DNA of 14,894 nucleotides from Actinomycetales bacterium UBA1383 (GTDB lineage: Bacteria > Actinomycetota > Actinomycetes > Actinomycetales > Actinomycetaceae), in contig DBQX01000087.1 in assembly GCA_002305415.1 (NCBI GenBank), positions 1 to 14,894 of the forward strand, in the 5' to 3' direction. The notes below the pieces were generated by a model. That model saw nothing but the letters and a program-made list of their open reading frames with translations. It was not told where the DNA came from and did not search any database. The position numbers and the translations under genes were made by a program. Position 1 is the first letter of the stretch. Every line of letters starts with the position of its first letter. Positions 8,278-14,894 of this stretch are shown one piece after another.

Positions 8278-9050
8278 GTGCGTTCGAAATCTTCCTGTGG
8301 GGAGCCTTTCCCTACCTTGCCCTCGCCACCTTCGTGGTGGGCCTGATCTGGCGCTACCGGACCGACAAGTTCGGCTGGACGTCCCGGTCCTCGGAGCTCT
8401 ACGAGAACGCGATCCTGCGCGCCGGCTCCCCGATGTTCCACTTCGGCATCCTGATGGTGTTCGGCGGGCACTTCGTGGGCCTCGCGATCCCCAACACGTG
8501 GACGGCCGCCATCGGCATCTCCGAGGAGGCCTACCACCTGGGTGCGACCGTCCTCGGCACCCTGGCGGCGGCGCTCACGATCGCCGGGATCGTGGCCCTG
8601 ATCTACCGGAGGCGCCGCAACCGGACCGTGTTCCTCGCCACCACGCCCACCGACAAGGTCATGTACGTGCTGCTCGCGCTCCCGATCGCGCTGGGGACGT
8701 GGGCCACCCTGCAGAACCAGGTGTTCGGCGCCGCCCACGGCTACGACTACCGGGAGACGATCTCGCCCTGGCTGCGGTCGGTGTTCATCCTCCAGCCGGA
8801 CATCGCCCTCATGCAGGACGTCCCGTTCTCCTTCAAGGTCCACGTCCTCTCCGGCTTCCTGCTCCTGATGATCTGGCCGTTCACGCGCCTCGTGCACGCG
8901 CTGTCGGCGCCCGTCGGCTACACCACGCGGCCGTACGTGGTCTACCGCTCGCGTGAGGCGAGCGTGACGACGGCGCCGCCCGAGCGTGGGTGGGAGCCGG
9001 TCAGCACGCGGCCCCGAACCGGATCCGACGCCCGGTCGCGCGGCGCCTGA
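8274..9050 (+). CDS. narI: Respiratory nitrate reductase gamma subunit NarI (diheme cytochrome b)
   Basis: This 258-aa membrane anchor oxidises quinol and passes electrons through two b hemes to NarH. Five hydrophobic helices can be drawn, starting at residues 5-25. The four heme-ligand histidines are all present: H56 (MFHFGIL), H66 (GGHFVG), H190 (KVHVLSGF) and H208 (RLVHALSAP). Their spacings of 10 and 18 residues equal those of H56/H66 and H187/H205 in E. coli NarI. The C-terminal tail from about residue 221 is longer than in E. coli (225 aa in total) and is rich in Arg, Pro and Ser. A strong AAGGAGG at 8260-8266 precedes the ATG by seven bases, and the start overlaps narJ by ATGA. It is followed after only four bases by the regulator gene. 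Confidence 0.97.
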   Translation: MSAFEIFLWGAFPYLALATFVVGLIWRYRTDKFGWTSRSSELYENAILRAGSPMFHFGILMVFGGHFVGLAIPNTWTAAIGISEEAYHLGATVLGTLAAALTIAGIVALIYRRRRNRTVFLATTPTDKVMYVLLALPIALGTWATLQNQVFGAAHGYDYRETISPWLRSVFILQPDIALMQDVPFSFKVHVLSGFLLLMIWPFTRLVHALSAPVGYTTRPYVVYRSREASVTTAPPERGWEPVSTRPRTGSDARSRGA

Positions 9051-9054
9051 TGCC

Positions 9055-9783
9055 ATGACTCGCCGTGGTCCCGCCGCCGCCGCCCAGCTCGAGAGCAGGG
9101 CGGCGGCTCTGACCACGCGTCAACGCCACGTCCTGGAGGTCATCTCCTCCCATCCCGGGGGAGTCAGCGTGAGGCAACTCGGTGACCTCACCGGGATGCA
9201 CGGGAACACGCTCCGGGAGCACATCGCCGCGCTGGAGCGGGCGGGACTGGTCCACGGTGATGCCGTCAAGGGTCCCGGGCGTGGCCGCCCCGGGCGGGTG
9301 TACGTCACCCAGATCGCTCCTCCCGGCGCGGCCACCACCCATCTCGCGACGCTCGTGCGCGTGCTCGTGGCCGGTGACCCGGAGCGTGCCCGTGCCCGGG
9401 GGCGGGAGTGGGCGCGGGACCTCGTCGCACATGGGCGGTTCGATCCACGGGCGAGGGACCTCCTTGGGGAGATCACCCGCCTCTTCGCCGAGATGGGGCT
9501 GGCGCCGTCAGTGTCCGCCGGGGCCATCGACCTGCGCACCTGTCCCTTCATCGAGGAGGGTGAACCGGTCGACGCCGCGCTGTGCTGGATGCACCAGGGC
9601 ACCCTCGAGGGGCTCGCCGGCGCCGTCTCCGACGCGACCGGCCGCGAGTGCCGCCTCGACCTGGAGCCCATGGTCGGCAGTACCAGCTGCCGGATCGCGG
9701 TCAGCCGCTCCGACGCCGAGAGCGTCAGGCGCGGCACCGGGAACAGTGCCATGAAAGAGACACAACTCGAGGGAGTGTGGTGA
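9055..9783 (+). CDS. Winged-helix regulator with four-cysteine C-terminal domain (SufR/COG2345-like)
   Basis: This 242-aa protein has an N-terminal winged helix-turn-helix at about residues 18-86: helix VSVRQLGDLTG, recognition helix GNTLREHIAALERAGL, and a Gly/Arg wing GPGRGRPGRVYVT. This is the pattern of ArsR-like COG2345 regulators. The C-terminal part has C163 (CPF), C177 with nearby H180 (CWMHQG), C199 and C212. A CPF...C...C pattern occurs in SufR-type Fe-S regulators, so a redox-sensing cluster is plausible but not shown. Corynebacterium glutamicum ArnR, an Fe-S repressor of narKGHJI encoded beside its target, is a functional precedent; orthology is not claimed. The ATG at 9055 has only a weak ribosome site and follows the narI stop by four bases, suggesting coupling. 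It lies inside the nar operon, so it could give feedback control or respond to oxygen, NO or nitrate. The stop overlaps the next gene's GTG. Confidence 0.8.
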   Translation: MTRRGPAAAAQLESRAAALTTRQRHVLEVISSHPGGVSVRQLGDLTGMHGNTLREHIAALERAGLVHGDAVKGPGRGRPGRVYVTQIAPPGAATTHLATLVRVLVAGDPERARARGREWARDLVAHGRFDPRARDLLGEITRLFAEMGLAPSVSAGAIDLRTCPFIEEGEPVDAALCWMHQGTLEGLAGAVSDATGRECRLDLEPMVGSTSCRIAVSRSDAESVRRGTGNSAMKETQLEGVW

Positions 9784-11129
9784 GAGTGACGGCAACCGAG
9801 ACCGACGTCATGAGGAGCCGGTACGCGAACCGGATCATGTGGATCTCGACCATCGGCTTCACGGTGATGTTCGCGGCGTGGATGATGTTCGGCATCCTCG
9901 GGGTGAAGATCCAGGAGGAGCTGGGCATCTCCCAGGAGCAGTTCTCCTGGATCGCCGCAGTGGCGATCCTGAATGGCTCCCTGTGGCGTCTGCCCGCCGG
10001 GATGATCACCGATCACATCGGTGGTCGCAAGGTCATGACGTACCTCCTGGCCTCCTCGGCGATCCCCGCGTACTTCGTTGCGCGGGCCGAGAGCTACACC
10101 ATGCTGCTGATCCTGGCCTTCCTCGTGGGCTTCGCGGGCAACTCGTTCAGTTCCGGCATAGCGTGGAACAGCGCGTGGCAGCCACGGGAGCACCAGGGCT
10201 TCGCGTTGGGCGTGTTCGGGGCTGGGAACGTGGGTGCCTCGGTGACCAAGCTGATCGGGCCGGCGATCATCACCGCAACCACTGGGAGCCTGTACTTCGG
10301 CGCCATCGAGGGGGGCTGGCGGCTCATCCCGATCCTCTACGCGGTGCTCCTCGTGATCATGGCGATCGTCACCTGGTTCGGTACGCCGAGCCAGGACCGG
10401 ATGCCGGGTCATGGGACGCCGCTGGCGGTCCAGCTCGAACCGCTGCGCACGATCCGGGTGTGGCGGTTCAGTCTCTACTACGTCGCCGTCTTCGGCGCCT
10501 ACGTCGCCCTGTCCTCGATGCTGCCCACCTACTACGTCAGGAACTTCGGGGTCTCGCTCACCACCGCCGGCTTCCTGACGGCCGCCTACATCTTCCCCGC
10601 CTCGCTGCTGCGCCCCCTCGGCGGGTGGATGTCGGACCGCTGGGGAGCCCGCCGTGTGATGTACGGGTCCTTCGGTGCGATGCTCCTGACCTCGGGGATC
10701 CTGATGATGCCCAACGGTCACATAGTGATCGAGCATGCCGACGGCACCACCACGGAGCACCTGCGTTATGTGCTGGGAGTGGTGCCCTTCACCATCGTGC
10801 TGATCCTGCTCGGCTCCGCCATGGGCATCGGCAAGGCTGGGGTGTACAAGCACATCCCGGAGTACTTCCCGGGGCGGGTGGGGCCGGTGGGCGGTCTCGT
10901 CGGCATGTTCGGTGGGCTCGGCGGGTTCGCCCTACCCCCGCTGTTCACGTACTCCCAGCGGTGGACCGGCGCGCCGACCAGCATGTTCCTCGTGATGTTC
11001 CTGCTCACGCTGGTGTGTGCGATCTGGATGCACATCGTCGTCGTCCAACTGCTGCGCGCGCACGCGCCGAGGTCGCTGTCCGGAAAACTCGAGGATCCGC
11101 GCCTCACCCAAGCGCTGCCCGCGCACTGA
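9780..11129 (+). CDS. narK: Second NarK-family transporter (NarK1-like, nitrate/proton symporter type)
   Basis: This 449-aa major facilitator superfamily protein has about 12 hydrophobic segments and clear nitrate-porter signatures. GFAGNSFSSGIAWNSAWQP (118-136) continues into FGAGNVGASVTK (146-157), and GIGKAGVYKHIPEYFPGRVG (349-368) is followed by GGLVGMFGGLGGF. R70 and R278 sit where the substrate arginines of NarK lie. The YKHIPEYFP wording and the lack of the WNPE N-terminus place it with the NarK1 class, usually described as nitrate/H+ symporters, and so in a different class from the transporter at 889-2223. The GTG at 9780 overlaps the regulator stop in GTGA and has a GAGGGAG-type ribosome site four bases upstream. 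GTG 9786 or ATG 9810 are alternatives; upstream extension to 9582 only shadows the regulator. It is the last gene of the operon. Confidence 0.9.
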   Translation: MRVTATETDVMRSRYANRIMWISTIGFTVMFAAWMMFGILGVKIQEELGISQEQFSWIAAVAILNGSLWRLPAGMITDHIGGRKVMTYLLASSAIPAYFVARAESYTMLLILAFLVGFAGNSFSSGIAWNSAWQPREHQGFALGVFGAGNVGASVTKLIGPAIITATTGSLYFGAIEGGWRLIPILYAVLLVIMAIVTWFGTPSQDRMPGHGTPLAVQLEPLRTIRVWRFSLYYVAVFGAYVALSSMLPTYYVRNFGVSLTTAGFLTAAYIFPASLLRPLGGWMSDRWGARRVMYGSFGAMLLTSGILMMPNGHIVIEHADGTTTEHLRYVLGVVPFTIVLILLGSAMGIGKAGVYKHIPEYFPGRVGPVGGLVGMFGGLGGFALPPLFTYSQRWTGAPTSMFLVMFLLTLVCAIWMHIVVVQLLRAHAPRSLSGKLEDPRLTQALPAH

Positions 11130-11157
11130 TCCCGCACGCGTCCCCGATCCACTGACC

Positions 11158-12399
11158 TCACCGGGTGGTGAGGACGACCTCGCTCCAGAGGCCGTCCTCA
11201 CCGACCGTCACGTCGGGGCCGGCCTGCGGCGCGTCGGCCCTGGTGACGTTGTGGCGGTGGGTGTGGAGCGCCTCCAGGAGTTCGCGCTTGGGGATGGTGT
11301 CCTTCCAGCGCTCCACGAGGCCGTAGGGGACCATCGCGTGCCCGCCCTCACGCCAGACGTCCTCGACGAACTCCTTGGGCGTGGCGTTGTGCGAGCCGTG
11401 GTGGCCGACCTTGTAGAACGCCGCGTCGGCGATCAGCGCGCGCTTCGTGGCGAGGACATGCTCCCAGGGTCCGTACTGGGCGTCGCCGGGGAACACGAGC
11501 CGGGTCCCCGCGACGTCCAGCACCAGGAAGAGGCTGGTGTTGTTGACGGCGCGTTCAAGGATCGAGGCCGCCGCCAGCAGCCCGGCGTCGTTGGTCAGCT
11601 GGTGCAGGCGCAGCGACCGGCGGGTCTGCTCGAGCGAGGCGGGGAGGCGGGACGGGTCCGCCACCTCGAAGATGGGGTCGAACAGCGGGGTCGCCGCGCC
11701 GTCGTCGGGCAGCGGGACGTCGAGGGCGAGGTCGAGCCATCCGGCGTGCGTGGGCGGCGACATCCGCCGGAGCTGCCGCGCGTCGCGCGTGGGTCCGAGC
11801 ACGTGGACGGCCGCCCCCACCCCGGGCAGCTCGATCGGATTGTCGGGGTCCGCCTTCTCGGGCAGGAAACGGACCGGGGGAGTGGTGGCGAAGTGCTGGC
11901 CGTTCCGGGCCAGCAGCCGGTCCATCGCGTGGGCGTTGCCCAGGGAGTTGAGGGCGAAGGCGTGGGCCGCGGCGATCTCGGCAGGCCACTCGTCGGCCGC
12001 CATCCCGTGGGTGCGGCGCCCGATGAGGCCGAGCAGGCGGTGGGCGGCCTCCGGGTGCCGCAACGCCTGCGCGTCGGGATCGTCGTCGTCGGCCACGTAC
12101 GGCAGCCACACCTCCCCGACCTCCACCTCCTCCCAGTCGTCGACGGCGAAGCCCGAGACGTGGTCGGCGTGGCGGTGGGTGGCGACGACGACGTCGAGCC
12201 GCGGCACGCCGTCGGCGGAGGCGGCGCGGAGGTCGGCGATGATGGCGCGCACGGAGTCGCGGATGGGGCGCGCCTGGCCCTGGTTGTGCACCCCGCAGTC
12301 GACGAGCATCCGCCAGGTACCGCCCGCGCGGCTGACGGTGACGAGGAACGCGTCGCCGAACCCGACGTTGTACATCCGCACGTGGACGGTCCCGGTCAT
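11158..12399 (-). CDS. ComEC/Rec2-like metallo-beta-lactamase-fold hydrolase
   Basis: This 413-aa soluble protein has the metallo-beta-lactamase fold. The metal-binding signature is H75, H77, D79 and H80 (THRHADHVSG), followed by D306 in FPGDAQ and H333, H334 and H337 in KVGHHGSHN. The order NNTSLFLVL...RLVFPGD...YKVGHHGSHN is that of the ComEC/Rec2 C-terminal hydrolase domain, but there are no ComEC transmembrane helices, so it is a stand-alone cytoplasmic enzyme. Residues about 105-275 form a large insert between the first motif and the NNTS block. ComEC-type domains act on nucleic acid or phosphodiesters; the substrate here is unknown. The ATG at 12399-12397 has GAGGAGG seven bases upstream and overlaps the preceding gene's stop in ATGA, so the two products are probably made together. 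An in-frame extension upstream to 12510 only shadows that gene. Confidence 0.85.
   Translation of the reverse strand: MTGTVHVRMYNVGFGDAFLVTVSRAGGTWRMLVDCGVHNQGQARPIRDSVRAIIADLRAASADGVPRLDVVVATHRHADHVSGFAVDDWEEVEVGEVWLPYVADDDDPDAQALRHPEAAHRLLGLIGRRTHGMAADEWPAEIAAAHAFALNSLGNAHAMDRLLARNGQHFATTPPVRFLPEKADPDNPIELPGVGAAVHVLGPTRDARQLRRMSPPTHAGWLDLALDVPLPDDGAATPLFDPIFEVADPSRLPASLEQTRRSLRLHQLTNDAGLLAAASILERAVNNTSLFLVLDVAGTRLVFPGDAQYGPWEHVLATKRALIADAAFYKVGHHGSHNATPKEFVEDVWREGGHAMVPYGLVERWKDTIPKRELLEALHTHRHNVTRADAPQAGPDVTVGEDGLWSEVVLTTR
11167..11202. terminator. Long perfect hairpin at the convergent operon ends, possible bidirectional terminator
   Basis: GGTGAGGACG (11167-11176) pairs perfectly with CGTCCTCACC (11193-11202). 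After one A/C mismatch, CCTC (11178-11181) pairs with GAGG (11188-11191) around the loop gctcca, giving a 14-bp stem. It lies 37 bases after the rightward narK1 stop and within the last codons of the leftward hydrolase gene. A further CCTCACC at 11156-11162 can pair alternatively with GGTGAGG at 11167-11173. There is no T-run on either side, so termination is inferred from position and stem strength. Confidence 0.45.
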
Positions 12400-14801
12400 G
12401 GCAGGGCCTCCTCGGTCGACTGGTGGATGGCGGCGAAGTCGATGCGGGCGGCCGCCGGCTGGAGGGTCCAGGGGGAGAGGGCGTCCGCCGCCTCGAGGCC
12501 GTCGAGCCACTGGCGGAGCGATCGCAGGCGCCGCTCGCCCGCCTCGTGGTGCGTGTGGGCGGCGTGGCCCGGGGGCAGGGTGGCGAGGACGTCCGGCGTG
12601 AGCGGGAGTGGCTTCGCGATGACGTACTCCACCGTGCCGTCGACGGCGGCGATGAGTACCGTCCCCGCCCGGTGGACGGTGCGCAGGTTCTCGTCGAGGC
12701 CCTGGTCCTCGAGGTCGCGGCGCCGTTGCACGAGCTGGACGACGATCTCCGGGAGGGGCTGGCGGTCCTGCGTCTGGCGGTAGGCGACGTGGAGGCCGGC
12801 GAGCTGGATCGGCATGCCCGGGTGCAGGCCGATCTCGAGGGCGTGGTGACGGGCCCAGTCCGTGACCTGTGCGAACACCCGCCGTCCCTCGACGCCGGCG
12901 CTCCCGGAGGGGTCGAGGTTCATCGTCGCCGTCAGGACGAACGCGGACAGGTCAACCGGTTCGCGGGTGCGCGTGAGGCTGAGCGGTGTGGAGGGGCCGG
13001 GCCACATGAGGGCCTCCTCCGCGAGCGAGGTGACCCGGTCGGGGTGGATGCCGCGCCGTCGCATGCACTCGACGAGCGTGGCACGCAGGTTGATGGCGTC
13101 GTCGGGGTACAGCTTGCGGTCCGCGGTGACGATGGCGCGCACGACGTCGCCGAACGTGACGTCGACGACGGGCAGGTAGTCGAAGGCGCGGACGGTCATG
13201 CCGAGCAGCCGGTCGGCGGACGTCACGGCCTCGTCGGCCACCCGCCCGACGAGGTCGGGCGAGATCCGCCCCGCAGGGAGTACGCCGGTGCCGCCGGTCG
13301 CGATGCGGAGCAGGTCGGCGATGGCGCGCTGGTGGTCCTCCAGGAAGGCGTCGAAGACGGCGGCGACGAACATCGCGCCGCGCGCGTGCGGCTCGGTGGT
13401 CATGAGGAACCGCTTCGGGTCCGGCTCGGTGCCGATCGCGGAGCGGAGGGCGGCCCCCCGCCCGGTGGAACGCCCGAACTCCTGCGCGAGCTCCAGGAGC
13501 CCGGTGCTCCGGCGGAGGTTCGCCGAGGAGGTGGAGACGGCCTCCACGACGACGTCGCGGTGCACGAAGTGCTGGAAGAGCGCGACGAGGTCCGCGAAGG
13601 CCTCGTGCCAGGCGTACACGTCCGGGTTGGTCGCCTCCATGAAGTACTTCCGGAGGCGGTGGATGATGGCGTGGGTGACCTCATGGGCGATGATGTCGCT
13701 GGACAGGCACGTGAAGATCATCTGGCCGGGCAGGTTGGCGCCCGGATCGCGGCGGTCGGCGGGGTAGTAGCCGAACAGCACGGCGCCGCGCGCCGGGTCG
13801 AAGTAGGCGTTGCGGCCCTCGAAGGCGTGCGGCACGAGGCGGAGCCGGGCGGTGCCCCGCCAGCGGAACCGCCGGCCGAGGAAGCGCTCGAACCGCTCGA
13901 CGACGCTCATCGTCACCGCGTAGACCACCTGCTGGTGGGCCCGGGGGTCGTTCTCCACCGGGCGGAGCCCGTCCTGCGCGAGGACCGCGGGGTCGTTCAG
14001 GTCGAGCGGCTCGTACCAGCGCCGGCGGGCCGGGTCGTAGTCGACGACGACCACCAGGCTGCCCTGTGGCCCCGGCTGCAGGTCCCGCTCGAACGGGACG
14101 TCGACCACCAGGAAGCGGCCGGACAGGCGCGTGGACATCGGGTCGAACGCGAAGGTCCGCAGCAGTCGCCGCGCCGGCAGCGGCACCGCGGGCCGGTTCG
14201 GGGCCGGCGCCGTCGGCGGGGCGGCCTCCTGCCCGGCCGCCGCGCGTCCGCCCTCCGCCTCGGCCTCACCGGCCGCCGCGGCCTCGCCTTCCGACTCCTC
14301 GGCCTCCGCCCCCGTGGCGCGGGACGCCGGACCGAGGAAGTCGCGCCAGAGCGACTGGACGGCGTCGCCCGCCTCCTCGGAGATCCGGTAGCCGGAGTAG
14401 AACATCCTGTTCCAGGGTGCCTCGGGCACCCGCTCCAGGAGGACGGCGGTGGGCAGCGGGGTGGCGAGGTCCACGGCCGTGTCCCACTCGACGTCGACGA
14501 AGTGCGGGGGCCGCTCGATCGTCGCGGCGCCGGCCTCGTGGTCCTCGCGCCCGGGTGACGGGCGGCGGAAGTGCTGGGCGACGTACGGCTCGGACGCCAC
14601 CCTCCCGCAGGCGATGATTCCGCGTGGCTCCGCGCCCTGCCGCAGCAGGAACGCCCTGTCGCCGGCGGTGACCGCCGTGCTGTGGGTCGCCCAGGACTCG
14701 GACGGGGTCCCCCCTGCCCGGAGCGTCTCCAGCTCGTCCCGCCACATGTCCAGGAGGTCGGGGTACCGGTCGGGATTCCACGTGAAGACAAAGGTCGCCA
14801 T
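12396..14801 (-). CDS. EVE-domain / thermolysin-like metallopeptidase fusion protein
   Basis: This 801-aa protein appears cytoplasmic, with no signal peptide. Residues 1-157 look like an EVE (PUA-superfamily) domain: FVFTWNP at the N-terminus, GDRAFLLRQGAEPRGIIACG (47-66), then VDVEWD and WNRMFYSGYRI. EVE domains read modified bases and occur in restriction and defence proteins. Residues 161-205 are an Ala/Glu/Pro-rich linker. A gluzincin peptidase core follows: H373-E374-V-T-H377 in DIIAHEVTHAII, E400 in WHEAFADL after 22 residues, and H472 in EPHARGAMFVAAVFDAF at the position of the thermolysin catalytic His231. Residues about 610-801 are unassigned. The ATG at 14801 has GGAAGGGG seven bases upstream; a GTG at 14831 is a weaker start. 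Its stop overlaps the hydrolase start by four bases. It is 93 bases from the window end, so earlier operon genes may be missing. Domain calls are strong; the biological role is inference. Confidence 0.82.
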   Translation of the reverse strand: MATFVFTWNPDRYPDLLDMWRDELETLRAGGTPSESWATHSTAVTAGDRAFLLRQGAEPRGIIACGRVASEPYVAQHFRRPSPGREDHEAGAATIERPPHFVDVEWDTAVDLATPLPTAVLLERVPEAPWNRMFYSGYRISEEAGDAVQSLWRDFLGPASRATGAEAEESEGEAAAAGEAEAEGGRAAAGQEAAPPTAPAPNRPAVPLPARRLLRTFAFDPMSTRLSGRFLVVDVPFERDLQPGPQGSLVVVVDYDPARRRWYEPLDLNDPAVLAQDGLRPVENDPRAHQQVVYAVTMSVVERFERFLGRRFRWRGTARLRLVPHAFEGRNAYFDPARGAVLFGYYPADRRDPGANLPGQMIFTCLSSDIIAHEVTHAIIHRLRKYFMEATNPDVYAWHEAFADLVALFQHFVHRDVVVEAVSTSSANLRRSTGLLELAQEFGRSTGRGAALRSAIGTEPDPKRFLMTTEPHARGAMFVAAVFDAFLEDHQRAIADLLRIATGGTGVLPAGRISPDLVGRVADEAVTSADRLLGMTVRAFDYLPVVDVTFGDVVRAIVTADRKLYPDDAINLRATLVECMRRRGIHPDRVTSLAEEALMWPGPSTPLSLTRTREPVDLSAFVLTATMNLDPSGSAGVEGRRVFAQVTDWARHHALEIGLHPGMPIQLAGLHVAYRQTQDRQPLPEIVVQLVQRRRDLEDQGLDENLRTVHRAGTVLIAAVDGTVEYVIAKPLPLTPDVLATLPPGHAAHTHHEAGERRLRSLRQWLDGLEAADALSPWTLQPAAARIDFAAIHQSTEEALP

Positions 14802-14894
14802 CGGCTCGCCCCTTCCGCCTGGGCTGGACACTGCCCATCATGCTCGCTCGGCGGCGGATCGTCAGCGGTGACGCCGGAGGCGGCGGCGAAATCG

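Noticed and set aside
9582..9779. Upstream extension of the second NarK into the regulator gene
   Set aside because: The extra residues are shadow sequence of the regulator; the GTG at 9780 with GTGA overlap and a good ribosome site is the natural start.
12423..14558. Long open frame of about 711 codons on the plus strand, opposite the EVE-peptidase gene
   Set aside because: It is antisense to a gene with clear family motifs, has an Arg/Gly/Val-rich composition typical of GC-rich shadow frames and shows no recognisable domain.
889..14801. Mobile element or integrative island boundaries around the EVE-peptidase module
   Set aside because: No transposase, integrase, tRNA gene or flanking direct repeat is visible in the window, and base composition does not change noticeably, so transfer is only an inference from gene content.

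Overview
The window is very GC-rich, with G/C-ending codons, GTG as well as ATG starts, and short or overlapping gene junctions. This fits an Actinomycetota (high-GC Gram-positive) chromosome; the genus cannot be resolved. No rRNA, tRNA, transposase, integrase or CRISPR array was seen.

Positions 1-197 carry a degenerate GC-rich repeat and no convincing gene. A leftward molybdenum-cofactor gene (mog/moaB family, 198-704) is divergent from a seven-gene rightward cluster (889-11129). That cluster encodes a NarK-type nitrate/nitrite transporter, the complete respiratory nitrate reductase NarG-NarH-NarJ-NarI, a winged-helix regulator with a four-cysteine C-terminal domain, and a second NarK of a different subclass. 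Gaps are 14 bp or less, and most junctions are TGATG, ATGA or GTGA overlaps, so it reads as one operon. All visible cofactor ligands are kept: the NarG FS0 cluster and Mo aspartate, four NarH Cys clusters including one with Trp in place of a Cys, and four NarI heme histidines. The divergent mog gene would supply the pterin cofactor for NarG. The 184-bp divergent spacer holds a strong two-part palindrome (833-865) about 24 bp upstream of narK, the best operator candidate here.

A second unit on the minus strand (14801 to 11158) converges on the nar operon. It comprises two translationally coupled genes. The first encodes an 801-aa protein with an N-terminal EVE (PUA-like, modified-base-reader type) domain, an Ala/Glu-rich linker, a thermolysin-like HExxH metallopeptidase core and an unassigned C-terminal region. 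The second encodes a stand-alone ComEC/Rec2-like metallo-beta-lactamase-fold hydrolase. Nucleic-acid sensor, protease and hydrolase in one coupled, apparently cytoplasmic pair resemble a defence or biological-conflict module. This is the most likely undescribed system in the window, but its function is inferred from domain content only, and its 5' context is cut off by the window edge. A 14-bp-stem hairpin at 11167-11202 lies where the two operons converge and may end both.
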